NCBI GenBank assembly: GCA_027296925.1
Contig: JAPUIP010000114.1
Span: forward strand, 1 to 9,013
Direction of reading: 5' to 3'
From: Candidatus Poribacteria bacterium
GTDB lineage: Bacteria; Poribacteria; WGA-4E; PCPOR2b
Length of the DNA: 9,013 nucleotides
In this document: positions 1 to 6,728 of the stretch, piece after piece
How positions within the stretch are numbered: position 1 is the first letter of the stretch
Layout of the letters: each line of letters starts with the position of its first letter
Position numbers and translations under genes: made by a program
The notes under the pieces: generated by a model
Told to the model about the DNA's origin: nothing
Database searches by the model: none
What the model saw: the letters and a program-made list of their open reading frames with translations, nothing else

Positions 1-729
1 GATACACTTTTTGCGCCGGCCGTGTCACCACATGCGCCGTATTCAACGTCAGCAACACTTTATCGTCATTGTCTCCAGCTCGCTCAGTCACGCGGTTTGC
101 CACTCTGTACGCATCTGTCGGAAACGCAGGAAGAGGTCGAATTTCTCGCCTTGGGGACCGGCGCGTTTGCGGCGTTGCTGGACACGCTGCAAATCTCGAT
201 GGAGGGTTGGACGCCTCCCGGCGTGACGCCTGTCGGGTACATGAAAGATCTGGGTGTGTTAGAAAATCGTCCACTCCTCGCCCACGGCAACTACCTTACC
301 GAAGGGGACATTCGAATGCTTGCGGAGAGCGGATCTAGTGTCGTCTTCTGCCCACGCAGCCACGCCTACTTTTATCACACCGATCACCCGATCGAGCGTC
401 TGATCACCGCCGGTGTGAACGTCGCAATAGGAACGGATAGCCTTGCGAGCAATTGGTCGCTGAGCATGCTTGATGAGTTGAAATTCTTAGCGCAAACTTA
501 CGATTGCCTCTCTCCCGAAACACTCATGGAGCTCGTCACAATCAACGGGGCGAAGGGACTTCGCTTGGATCGCGTCGGCCGGTTGGAAAACGGATGGCAC
601 GCGGATCTAATCGCTGTGAAAATTCCAGACGATGGACGTCCTATCATCGAGCAAATCCTTGATGACGCCGCCCAGAATCTGTTCACGGTGGTCGCCGGAA
701 AAATCTGCTATGACCTTTCCGCGTCGTAA
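1..729 (+). CDS. Amidohydrolase family protein, C-terminal part (5' end outside window); aminofutalosine deaminase-like
   Basis: This is the C-terminal 242 residues of a metal-dependent hydrolase of the amidohydrolase superfamily (TRZ/ATZ/cytosine deaminase type). The frame is open from base 1 and a GTG at 22 lies inside conserved sequence (SPHAPYST), so that GTG is not a real start; the N-terminal HxH metal motif must lie upstream of the window. In partial numbering the visible active-site landmarks are H11 (SPHAPYS), H38 and E41 (THLSE), H95 (LLAHGNYL) and D146 (GTDSLASN). The C-terminal GRLENGWHADLI is the usual return to the small beta-sandwich. The THLSE-TQEEVEFL stretch, CPRSHAYF and GTDSLASN resemble aminodeoxyfutalosine deaminase (MqnX) of the futalosine menaquinone pathway, but other deaminases share them. 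The reaction would be hydrolytic deamination in the cytosol. It converges on the PhyH gene at 746 with a 16-bp gap. Family assignment is firm; substrate is a guess. Confidence 0.88.
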   Translation, partial: DTLFAPAVSPHAPYSTSATLYRHCLQLAQSRGLPLCTHLSETQEEVEFLALGTGAFAALLDTLQISMEGWTPPGVTPVGYMKDLGVLENRPLLAHGNYLTEGDIRMLAESGSSVVFCPRSHAYFYHTDHPIERLITAGVNVAIGTDSLASNWSLSMLDELKFLAQTYDCLSPETLMELVTINGAKGLRLDRVGRLENGWHADLIAVKIPDDGRPIIEQILDDAAQNLFTVVAGKICYDLSAS

Positions 730-745
730 ATGCCCACGGCATCGC

Positions 746-1579
746 TTACGTCTTTGCCGGGATGGTATCTTCGGATGGACGGGGGCTGTGAATCCAATGC
801 CCACTGGCATCGGCGCCCCGGGCGATAATGGCACCTTTACTCCAACCACGGTAGGCACGGACTTCGGGCGGTACAAAGCGTAGCGTTAAACCGCAACGGC
901 GTCGATCCGAGGAATTCGGTGCAGAACCGTGTAGCAGCAGATCCGAATGCAGGGAGATCTGCCCGGCTTTCAGTTCAATGGAAACCGGCGCGTCACCGTA
1001 CTGTTCAGGCCCATGGACGGTCTGGTTCAGCACGTTCTCTTCTTCCGCTGTGCTTCTTTCAAAGGCGATCTGTCCGTGCAGGTGCGATCGTGGGATGAAC
1101 TGCATGGCACCGTTTTCAACATCCGTATCATCAATGGCGAGCCAGAGCGTCACCGTTTTGCTCGGTGTCAGGGGCCAGTAGGAGGCGTCCTGGTGCCAAC
1201 TGACCCGCTTAGTATCGCCCGGCATCTTGCAGAAATAATGGGTCGCCCAACCAATCAGGTTTTCTCCTAACACATCCTGAACGTAATCGAGTATCCGAGG
1301 CTCCCTGACCAGATCATAGATGCCGGGGCAGCGGGCGTGCCAGCCGTTAATGGAGTAACTGTTCCAACCCGCTTTCATCACCTTCGCCATCAGTTGGTCG
1401 AAGTACTCACGGTGCGCAACGATTTCGTCTTCCGAAAATACATCCAGCGGAAAGATATAGCCTTTTTCGTTGAAATGCTGAATCTGCTCCTTCGTCAGTT
1501 TTGAAGGATTGTCATTCTCAATCGGACTAAATTCCAGTTTGCGTTCCAACGCTGGCATCGCGTCTGCAATCGGCGCCAT
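746..1579 (-). CDS. Phytanoyl-CoA dioxygenase (PhyH) family protein, canonical Fe(II)/2-oxoglutarate triad
   Basis: This 277-residue protein is a PhyH-family non-haem iron oxygenase, expected to couple 2-oxoglutarate decarboxylation to hydroxylation of an unknown small molecule in the cytosol. The facial triad is readable: H129 and D131 in SWHQDASYW, and H217 in LHSDLLLHGSAPN. An arginine in the following RRR (about R228) sits about 11 residues after the distal His, as expected for binding the 2-oxoglutarate carboxylate. FIPRSHLHG (161-169) is the family's usual PGSH-like element. I chose the ATG at 1579 because AAGAAGGA lies 7 bases upstream; an in-frame extension to 1636 adds only a Lys-rich 19 residues and overlaps the preceding gene. 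It is the last gene of the minus-strand run, 40 bp after the small gene ending at 1620, and ends facing the amidohydrolase. Length is typical for the family; the substrate is unknown. Confidence 0.93.
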   Translation of the reverse strand: MAPIADAMPALERKLEFSPIENDNPSKLTKEQIQHFNEKGYIFPLDVFSEDEIVAHREYFDQLMAKVMKAGWNSYSINGWHARCPGIYDLVREPRILDYVQDVLGENLIGWATHYFCKMPGDTKRVSWHQDASYWPLTPSKTVTLWLAIDDTDVENGAMQFIPRSHLHGQIAFERSTAEEENVLNQTVHGPEQYGDAPVSIELKAGQISLHSDLLLHGSAPNSSDRRRCGLTLRFVPPEVRAYRGWSKGAIIARGADASGHWIHSPRPSEDTIPAKT

Positions 1580-1619
1580 TGGGGTTTCCTTCTTCTTCTT
1601 TAAGTAGATATATTCACGT

Positions 1620-1952
1620 TTAAGCAAAGATGCCAATTTCTTGCACAGTGATCAAGATCTCTTCTTGCTGAAACTGAGATTTTAAGGTTTCTTTGTATCC
1701 CTCAAAAAATTGTGTTGTCGATTCAGAAGGTTCAAAATCAACAGCGGTATAAATAATGATCAGGTCACGGTAAGCTTCACTTTCACCCGCCCATAGGCGA
1801 CGCAATGGAAATTCACGCATGACGGAAGTTAGTCCGCCAAAGCGTTCGTAAAGGAAATCATCAACTTGATCGAATTTTTCACTCTCGATCCACCTACCAT
1901 CATTGTACTGGAGAGGCAAGTAGATGTCGTATTTTTTCACGTGGACTAACAC
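1620..1952 (-). CDS. Small conserved-looking protein of unknown function (about 110 aa)
   Basis: A 110-residue soluble protein with no signal peptide or membrane segment. It starts YDIYLPLQYNDGRWIE, has FGGLT in the middle, and ends in a charged helix-like stretch (FEGYKETLKSQF) followed by a strand-like ITVQEIGIF. I recall similar roughly 110-residue unknown proteins with a (K)xYDIYLPLxYNDG start in other bacteria, but cannot confirm this and assign no function. Two GTG starts are possible: 1952, with GAGGT about 11 bases upstream, and 1940, which would give the family-like VKKYDIYLP beginning. An in-frame TAA lies three codons before 1952, so the gene cannot start much earlier. Its 5' end overlaps the 3' end of the 72-residue gene by 41-53 bp in another frame, which suggests translational coupling. 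By eye its GC content (near 37% in the stretch counted) is below its neighbours (near 55%). Confidence 0.72.
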   Translation of the reverse strand: MLVHVKKYDIYLPLQYNDGRWIESEKFDQVDDFLYERFGGLTSVMREFPLRRLWAGESEAYRDLIIIYTAVDFEPSESTTQFFEGYKETLKSQFQQEEILITVQEIGIFA

Positions 1953-2118
1953 CGGTGTCGATTACCTCAAATGGAAGCTGTTTGTCGCTGAGTATCTGTA
2001 TATGTCGTTCAGAAACAAGATAAATATAATCTTTTGACACCCGAGTCACTGCTCCCTCTTGAAGCAGCGACTTCCAAACCTGATGCCATGTTTCTCTGGG
2101 GATATTTACTTTTACCAT
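1900..2118 (-). CDS. Small protein of unknown function (72 aa), overlapping the next gene
   Basis: A 72-residue protein beginning MVKVNIPRETWHQVWKSL and containing GAVTRVSKDYIYLVSERHI and LPFEVID. The charged N-terminal segment, with a possible short strand followed by a helix, is compatible with a small DNA- or protein-binding antitoxin-like protein, but no diagnostic motif is present and I do not recognise the family. The ATG at 2118 is favoured by AGAGGA at a normal distance upstream and by its position 16 bp after the SDR stop. An open frame continues upstream to 2394 but lies inside the SDR gene and is a shadow. Its last 14-18 codons overlap the start of the 110-residue gene in a +1 relation. 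The tight overlap of two small genes recalls toxin-antitoxin or other obligate pairs; that is inference only. Confidence 0.65.
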   Translation of the reverse strand: MVKVNIPRETWHQVWKSLLQEGAVTRVSKDYIYLVSERHIQILSDKQLPFEVIDTGVSPREKIRHLLASPVQ

Positions 2119-2134
2119 CTGATGTTCCTCTTTC

Positions 2135-2905
2135 CTAAATGTTCGAGTGTGACTGGCAGCCATCAACGTTGATGCACGCACCGGTAACGAGGCTTGCGCG
2201 TTCAGAGGCGAGGAACACAACCACGTTGGCGATCTCTTCCGGCTTACCAAACCGCCCGAGCGGCATATCGCTTTTGACGAATGCTGCCATTCCTTCCGGG
2301 TCTGCTTTTTGGCGCCGAGCCCAGCCGCCGCCCGGGAATAGGATCGAACCGGGAGCCACGTTGTTGACGCGGATATTATCTTGGGCAAGCTCACGCGCTA
2401 ACGACTTTGACATGCTAATCCCCGCCGCTTTCGCCGCGTTGTAAGTGATATGCCCACCGCCCTCCCGTCCGTAAATCGACGAAATCATGATGATGACGCC
2501 AGATCCTTGTTCCTGCATCGTCGGGATGACGGCACGACTCATCCGGGCGGCAGAGACGAAATTCAGATCGAGAATCTCGTGCCACTCCTGATCGGAGATT
2601 TCGGGGGTTGGCGTCCAGCGGCTCCCGCCGACGTTGTTGATCAGCACATCGATTCGCCCATATTTGTCCAACGTCTCCTTTACAAACGCTTCGGCGTCTT
2701 CGCCTTGTGTGACATCGGTGGGCCTGGCAAGCACCTCCGCCCCGAGTGATTGAATCTCGTTTGTTGAGGCTTCCAATGTTTCCGGCGTTCTGCCGCAGAT
2801 GCTCATTCGAGCGCCCTCCGCTGCAAAACCGAGCGCGATCGCCTTCCCGATGCCCCGACTTGCGCCGGTGACGATTACGACTTTGTCTTTGAGTCCTAGA
2901 TCCAT
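2135..2905 (-). CDS. Classical short-chain dehydrogenase/reductase (SDR), FabG-like
   Basis: A 256-residue Rossmann-fold NAD(P)-dependent oxidoreductase of the classical SDR family, the usual length. Motifs in order: TGASRGIG cofactor loop (13-20), with R17 and the CGRT after the second strand favouring NADP(H); D69 in PTDV; NNVGG (90-94 region, a variant of NNAG); N115 in LDLNF; Ser in ISS (142-143); and the catalytic YNAAK (Y155, K159). The C-terminal FLASERASLVTGACINVDGC is typical of FabG-like members. It would oxidise an alcohol or reduce a carbonyl group; the substrate cannot be told, and the name FabG should not be transferred because the gene is not next to fatty acid genes. ATG at 2905 has GAGG seven bases upstream. 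It follows the surface-protein gene by 45 bp and precedes the small gene at 2118 by 16 bp, so all are probably co-transcribed. Confidence 0.95.
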   Translation of the reverse strand: MDLGLKDKVVIVTGASRGIGKAIALGFAAEGARMSICGRTPETLEASTNEIQSLGAEVLARPTDVTQGEDAEAFVKETLDKYGRIDVLINNVGGSRWTPTPEISDQEWHEILDLNFVSAARMSRAVIPTMQEQGSGVIIMISSIYGREGGGHITYNAAKAAGISMSKSLARELAQDNIRVNNVAPGSILFPGGGWARRQKADPEGMAAFVKSDMPLGRFGKPEEIANVVVFLASERASLVTGACINVDGCQSHSNI

Positions 2906-2950
2906 CTGTTTTCCTCGATTTCGGTATTGAATTGCTTCTACGCTGCTGTT

Positions 2951-5566
2951 TCACTTCAGGATAATCATCTTCCGCGTTGCCACGAAGGCGTTCGTCCGAA
3001 GGGTGTAGAAATACACGCCGCTGGTGATGCGCTCACCGGCGTCATTTCGCCCGTCCCAGTATGCCGATTCCGAGCGGCTGCGATAGATGCCCGCGTGCCT
3101 CAACCCAACTGCCAACTCCCGTACACGCTGACCAATCACGTTATAAATCGAAATCCGGACGTCACTCGCCTGAGCGAGTTGATAAGGTATCCAAGTCTCT
3201 GGGTTAAACGGATTCGGGTAGTTGGGAAGCAACTGCGTGTTCGCCGGAATTTCCCCAGCCTCAATCAGCCACTGACGGAGCAGATCCGTGACAAAAACAA
3301 CCTCCGGCGTTGTATCGGACAGATGCTCCAACTCGGTCAACGCGGTGCGCAGGCGACGGCTGGCTTCCGGCTCCAGCTTCGACGCACGCCGATCTGCGCG
3401 TAGGGTAAATTTGCGATCTGCTGCAATGCGACCTGACGATGGTGCCGCTGGAGTGCTTGTTTCACCAAAGTGTATGCCGACGGTAGAAAGATCAAAGATG
3501 TCGACCGTGCCATCGCCATTGACATCTTCAGGCAATCCCGTCCCGGTCTGCCCAAACTTCCCACCCACGCGGACAAGATCAAAGACATCCGTCACGCCAT
3601 TTTGGTCGACGTCCCATGGCGGGAATTCGATATATGTGAACTCAATTTGCGCAGACTGACCATCGGGGTTTGTCACAACAACCGTCGCGAGCCCGGCGGA
3701 TGCGGCTGGTACCGTCGCGGCGATCTCCATATCCGAAGTCACAACCACGTCGATCGCCGGATTTCCGCCAAACGTCACGGACGCCCCCGCTTGGAAGTTT
3801 CCACCGGCGATCGCCACCGACGCGCCACCGGCGGTCATATCGTTGTCCGGGGTAATGCTCGTTATGGCCGGCGGTAACAGCGTGTAGGTAAACTGGATAG
3901 CCGGTGTCGCTTCCTGCCCATCGGGATTGACCACAGTCACGACTACCTGCCCGGCTTCTCCCGCTGGAACGGTGACGGTCAATTCGGAGTCCGACACAAA
4001 CGTAACATCGCTCGCTTCATTCTCACCAAAACGGACTGTGACGCCTTCCTGGAAATTATCGCCGGTGATCGTGGCGGCCGCTCCTCCGGTGACCAAACCG
4101 TTCGTCGGATCGATTCCGATGACAATCGGCGGCGGCGGTGTATACGCGAATCCCGATGCAAGCGTCGCCGAACCCCCGTCGGGATTGGTGATAACAACAT
4201 CGGCATCCCCAGTAACGCCGGCGGGCGCTTGAGCCATCAACTCTGTCGATGACACGAAAGTCACATCTGTGGCCTCGTTTCCGCCAATGGTGACAGTCGC
4301 CCCTTCCTGAAAATTTTCTCCGACAAGTGTCAGCGAAGTTCCTCCGACGGTTGTATCATTGTCAGGCGTGATATTTGTAATAACCGGCAGCAATAGCGTG
4401 TAAGTAAACGTGGTCAGCATCACTTCCTGCCCATCGGGATTAATCACCGTGACGACGGCCTCGCCGGCTTCACCCGCTGGGGCAGTTGCGGTCAATTCGG
4501 AGTCCGACACAAACGTGACATCCGTCGCGTCATTCTCGCCAAAACGAACGGTGGCCCCATCCTGGAAATTATCGCCAGTAATGGTGACAGCCGTTCCTCC
4601 TGTGACGGGGCCACTCGTCGGAGCTATCCCTTCGACGACCGGGGGAAGCGAGGTATAAGTGAATCCACCGGCAAGGGTTACCGTTTGTCCATCGGGGTTG
4701 GTGACAACCACATCGACACCGCCAGCAGCGCCGGCCGGCGTCTGCGCCGTCAATTCGGTTGAAGAGACAAAGGTCACCGCTGCGGCTGCGTTTCCACCAA
4801 TGGCGATCACGGCCCCCTCCTGGAAGTTCTCGCCGGTGATGGTGAAGACCATCCCCCCCGTAACGGAGCCACTCGCTGGATTAAGCCCTACGATGACCGG
4901 AGGAAGCGAGGTATAAGTGAATCCATCGCTAAGGGTTACGGACTGCCCGTCGGGATTGGTGACAACGACATCGACATCTCCAGCAACGCCGGCCGGCGTC
5001 TGAGCCGTCAACTCGGTTGAAGAGACGAAGGTCACCGCTATCGCGTCATTTCCGCCAATGGTAACCGTGGCACCGTCCTGAAAATTCTCGCCGATAATCT
5101 GGAGGGACGTCCCCCCGGTGACGATACCATTCGATGGCTCTACACGGGTGAGGATGGGCGCGGGCGGTTTCTCCTCAAGTTGCACGTTGATTTCGGCGGC
5201 TCTCTGTTCGATGTCTTCCGCAGTGAGGATGTGTATCACTTCAGCGACAATCTGTCCCTCTTGGCTGATGGTAACTCGAATCTCATCGCCGGTATCCGCG
5301 ACGCTACGATTAGAGAAGTCTATGAAGACAGCAGAGTAAACCCCCGGCCCCCCCTCACCGGTGAATCGCGTGTCGGTGAGATTCTTGGACGTATTTGTCA
5401 CCGTGACCGCCAACCCATCAACCGCATCCCCAGCTACATTGGTTACGAGACCGCGCACTGAGAGCACTGTAGCGGCGTGACTATTCGCCGGTATGGCGAA
5501 ACACACCGCAAGGCATAAGGCATAGATTGTGTATTTCATCAGTCTCATCACCCACGCATTAATCAC
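2951..5566 (-). CDS. Large secreted IPT/TIG-repeat protein with dockerin-like pair and PNPFNPET C-terminal sorting-type domain
   Basis: An 871-residue exported protein. An N-terminal signal peptide (basic R8/K11, hydrophobic 12-25, likely cleavage after SHA at 31) is followed by a carboxypeptidase-regulatory-like beta domain (about 32-131). Six IPT/TIG Ig-like repeats of 85-87 residues begin near 137, 223, 309, 394, 479 and 566. Two dockerin/EF-type calcium loops follow: DVDQNGVTD (652-660) and DVNGDGTVD (681-689), each continuing VFDL or IFDL. After a charged helical linker (710-775) comes PNYPNPFNPETWIPYQL (781-797) and a FlgD/type-A-sorting-like Ig tail ending MIILK. The role is probably cell-surface or extracellular adhesion or scaffold; no catalytic domain is seen. 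The GTG at 5566 is chosen because GAGGG lies nine bases upstream; ATGs at 5548 and 5539 also keep the signal peptide. It overlaps the stop of the preceding gene by 8 bp, suggesting translational coupling. Confidence 0.92.
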   Translation of the reverse strand: MINAWVMRLMKYTIYALCLAVCFAIPANSHAATVLSVRGLVTNVAGDAVDGLAVTVTNTSKNLTDTRFTGEGGPGVYSAVFIDFSNRSVADTGDEIRVTISQEGQIVAEVIHILTAEDIEQRAAEINVQLEEKPPAPILTRVEPSNGIVTGGTSLQIIGENFQDGATVTIGGNDAIAVTFVSSTELTAQTPAGVAGDVDVVVTNPDGQSVTLSDGFTYTSLPPVIVGLNPASGSVTGGMVFTITGENFQEGAVIAIGGNAAAAVTFVSSTELTAQTPAGAAGGVDVVVTNPDGQTVTLAGGFTYTSLPPVVEGIAPTSGPVTGGTAVTITGDNFQDGATVRFGENDATDVTFVSDSELTATAPAGEAGEAVVTVINPDGQEVMLTTFTYTLLLPVITNITPDNDTTVGGTSLTLVGENFQEGATVTIGGNEATDVTFVSSTELMAQAPAGVTGDADVVITNPDGGSATLASGFAYTPPPPIVIGIDPTNGLVTGGAAATITGDNFQEGVTVRFGENEASDVTFVSDSELTVTVPAGEAGQVVVTVVNPDGQEATPAIQFTYTLLPPAITSITPDNDMTAGGASVAIAGGNFQAGASVTFGGNPAIDVVVTSDMEIAATVPAASAGLATVVVTNPDGQSAQIEFTYIEFPPWDVDQNGVTDVFDLVRVGGKFGQTGTGLPEDVNGDGTVDIFDLSTVGIHFGETSTPAAPSSGRIAADRKFTLRADRRASKLEPEASRRLRTALTELEHLSDTTPEVVFVTDLLRQWLIEAGEIPANTQLLPNYPNPFNPETWIPYQLAQASDVRISIYNVIGQRVRELAVGLRHAGIYRSRSESAYWDGRNDAGERITSGVYFYTLRTNAFVATRKMIILK
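3629..5158 (-). repeat. Six tandem coding repeats of about 256 bp (IPT/TIG units)
   Basis: The six IPT units occupy about 5158-4904, 4900-4646, 4642-4394, 4390-4136, 4132-3875 and 3871-3629. Identity persists at DNA level: a 24-base string starting at 4644 recurs at 4902 (258 bp = 86 codons apart, units 2 and 1), and a 26-base string starting at 3978 recurs at 4491 (513 bp = two units apart, units 5 and 3). Units 1, 2 and 4 share VTFVSSTEL; units 3 and 5 share VTFVSDSEL with RFGEN; units 4 and 6 share ITPDND near their starts. This indicates duplication of a two-unit block plus exchange between units. Short-read assembly could collapse or expand such an array. Confidence 0.9.
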
Positions 5567-6389
5567 CTTTCGCTTCCCTCATTAATTCAGCAATCCGCTC
5601 AGCAAACTTGACCGCACTATTATCTTCAGGTTCGTAGCCGATCACCTTCCGGGCGTTCACGATGCTCCAGAAGCTATGTGAATTGCCGCTGATCCCGTAG
5701 ATAATCTGAAACGGGACGCCATTTTCATCCTCGATGTTTTCGGTCTTGATGCTTTTGATAAAGAGTTGCACCTGATCACGGGCGCTCAGATACGCGCCAA
5801 GTCCACGATGGATGGGCTTCAAGTCCTTTGGATCGGCGTTATCAAGAATTGTCTCACGAGGGGCGCCGATGCGAACCTGCACGTTTTGCAGCTTCTTCCC
5901 ATTATTTGCATTGCCCGTTGCAAACACAAAGCCGAGATGCTCATACGCCTCTTTCGCCCACCCGTAGAAATTGTCGGATAATGGACGCATGTCTGGCGTG
6001 ACCACATCCCATTTATCCCCCCAGATTAACTCCTCATAATAATCTGCTGCGTGATTGGAACTGCAGACGACCACTCGCCGAACATCTTCCTCAACGCAGA
6101 TCTGGTAGAGATTATACGCCATGTGGACGTTCGCCAGTTCATTCTCAAAGCTGCCGCCCTTGAATGCACAGTGTACAACGGTATCAACGCCACGAAAATA
6201 GGTCCTGTATTTGTCCCGATCCGGATCGGTCAAGTCCACAATCTGAATCTCTTCGACCTCCGCACCTTCCCGATTGGTTGTTTTGACATCGAGCAAAACG
6301 AGATCATAACGTTCACGGAAGGCGGGTAACATTCTCCCCGCGATATATCCCGACGCGCCGGTTACAAGCACTTTCCTTTTGTCAGCCAT
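5559..6389 (-). CDS. NAD-dependent epimerase/dehydratase family protein, uronate dehydrogenase-like (extended SDR)
   Basis: A 276-residue extended SDR with an NAD-binding start KVLVTGASGYIAG (G11, G14; the third motif glycine is A17), an acidic D34 after the second strand (NAD rather than NADP preference), SSNHAADYY (110-118) and the catalytic YGWAK (Y142, K146). SSNH followed by aromatic residues, VRIGAP (172-177), the ARDQVQLF stretch (203-210) and the IYGISGN...W pattern near the C-terminus match hexuronate (uronate) dehydrogenase in order and spacing as I recall them. That enzyme oxidises glucuronate or galacturonate to the aldarolactone. An NDP-sugar epimerase-type role is the alternative. 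ATG at 6389 is chosen because GGGAGG lies about ten bases upstream and the Rossmann strand begins six residues later; an open in-frame extension to 6569 does not look like SDR sequence. A promoter candidate lies at 6667-6695. The stop overlaps the start of the surface-protein gene. Confidence 0.87.
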   Translation of the reverse strand: MADKRKVLVTGASGYIAGRMLPAFRERYDLVLLDVKTTNREGAEVEEIQIVDLTDPDRDKYRTYFRGVDTVVHCAFKGGSFENELANVHMAYNLYQICVEEDVRRVVVCSSNHAADYYEELIWGDKWDVVTPDMRPLSDNFYGWAKEAYEHLGFVFATGNANNGKKLQNVQVRIGAPRETILDNADPKDLKPIHRGLGAYLSARDQVQLFIKSIKTENIEDENGVPFQIIYGISGNSHSFWSIVNARKVIGYEPEDNSAVKFAERIAELMREAKGD

Positions 6390-6569
6390 GTATGGGGTAC
6401 CTCCCTGATATATTTTTTGTCGCACAATAAGCGAATCTGCCGTAGCTATCGACTCATCAAGCCGGGTCAATTTTGTGTTGGCCAACATGAGAGTTGACAC
6501 CGGTGTAACGTGCGATACGTGGCGAACCAGCCGTGAAAGAGAGTCTATGTAAACCTTCTTCTTGACCAT
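6390..6569 (-). pseudogene. Possible relic of a PIN-domain (VapC-like) protein N-terminus, in frame with the gene downstream
   Basis: Sixty codons open from an ATG at 6569 and run in frame into the uronate-dehydrogenase-like gene. The translation starts MVKKKVYIDS and later reads LMLANTKLTR then DESIATADSLIV. This recalls PIN-domain proteins that begin (K)KxKVYIDTS and continue with a NQKLTREWWDE-like stretch before the next helix. If so, the conserved Thr of the DTS motif and a block around the Trp pair are missing or altered, and the rest of the domain is gone. No good ribosome binding site precedes 6569. The alternative is an untranslated leader that is open by chance, about a 1 in 20 event for this length. 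Recognition is from memory and is weak. Confidence 0.27.
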
Positions 6570-6595
6570 TACAAATTCTGGTCAATTTTGTGTTG
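6465..6595. repeat. Direct repeat of 16 bp, two copies 115 bp apart
   Basis: GGTCAATTTTGTGTTG is present exactly at 6465-6480 and 6580-6595, same orientation. Flanking bases differ. The right copy overlaps an inverted repeat TTGACCA-N10-TGGTCAA (6562-6585), so the motif TGGTCAA/TTGACC(A) occurs three times in 130 bp. It may be the trace of a small duplication or insertion, or binding sites. Confidence 0.75.
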
Positions 6596-6666
6596 AAAGT
6601 CATCTCTTAAAATGCATTGCTAGGGCGCACTACTCCCCATTGCCTTCACCCCGCCAGACTTTATGG

Positions 6667-6695
6667 ATGATAGCATAGGCATCAACATCCGTCAA
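6667..6695 (-). promoter_or_regulatory. Sigma70-like promoter for the uronate-dehydrogenase-like gene and downstream operon
   Basis: On the minus strand TTGACG (6695-6690, 5 of 6 to the -35 consensus) is followed by exactly 17 bases and then TATCAT (6672-6667, 5 of 6 to the -10 consensus). Transcription would start near 6660, giving a leader of about 270 nt to the ATG at 6389. It lies just after the stop of the upstream PhyH gene, in the longest gap of the minus-strand run, where a new transcript would be expected. Inferred from sequence match only. Confidence 0.55.
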
Positions 6696-6697
6696 AC

Positions 6698-6728
6698 AAA
6701 AAAGCCGAATCAGACAACCCCTCACGGC
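6698..6728 (-). terminator. Weak rho-independent terminator candidate after the HGG-type PhyH gene
   Basis: Read on the minus strand, GCCG (6728-6725) and CGGC (6707-6704) can pair around a 17-base loop and are followed directly by six T (6703-6698). It starts four bases after the stop codon of the PhyH gene. The stem is only 4 bp, so it is weak; position and T-tract are the support. Confidence 0.3.

Noticed and set aside
22..24. GTG at 22 as the start of the amidohydrolase
   Set aside because: The frame is open to base 1 and the GTG sits inside the conserved SPHAPYS region, with the N-terminal metal-binding half missing, so the gene continues beyond the window.
730..765. Terminator hairpin between the convergent amidohydrolase and PhyH genes
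   Set aside because: Only a 5-bp CGGCA/TGCCG pairing with a 13-base loop is present, without a T-tract, and it lies partly inside the PhyH coding region.
1580..1636. 19-residue N-terminal extension of the PhyH protein starting at 1636
   Set aside because: It is a Lys-rich read-through of the AAGAAGAAGAAGGA ribosome-binding tract, and the ATG at 1579 has the better spacing.
2119..2394. Upstream extension of the 72-residue gene into the SDR gene
   Set aside because: It lies fully inside the SDR coding region in another frame, and the ATG at 2118 has its own ribosome binding site.
2927..3403. Plus-strand open frame (158 codons) across the 3' end of the surface-protein gene
   Set aside because: It lies opposite the conserved PNPFNPET tail and reads as low-information sequence without family features.
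3927..4916. Series of Thr/Pro/Ser/Val-rich plus-strand open frames
   Set aside because: They recur with the 256-bp period of the IPT repeats on the other strand and are mirror products of that repeat.
3629..5158. Regularly spaced repeats as a CRISPR array
   Set aside because: The repeat unit is about 256 bp, in frame and protein-coding, with no short repeat/spacer alternation.
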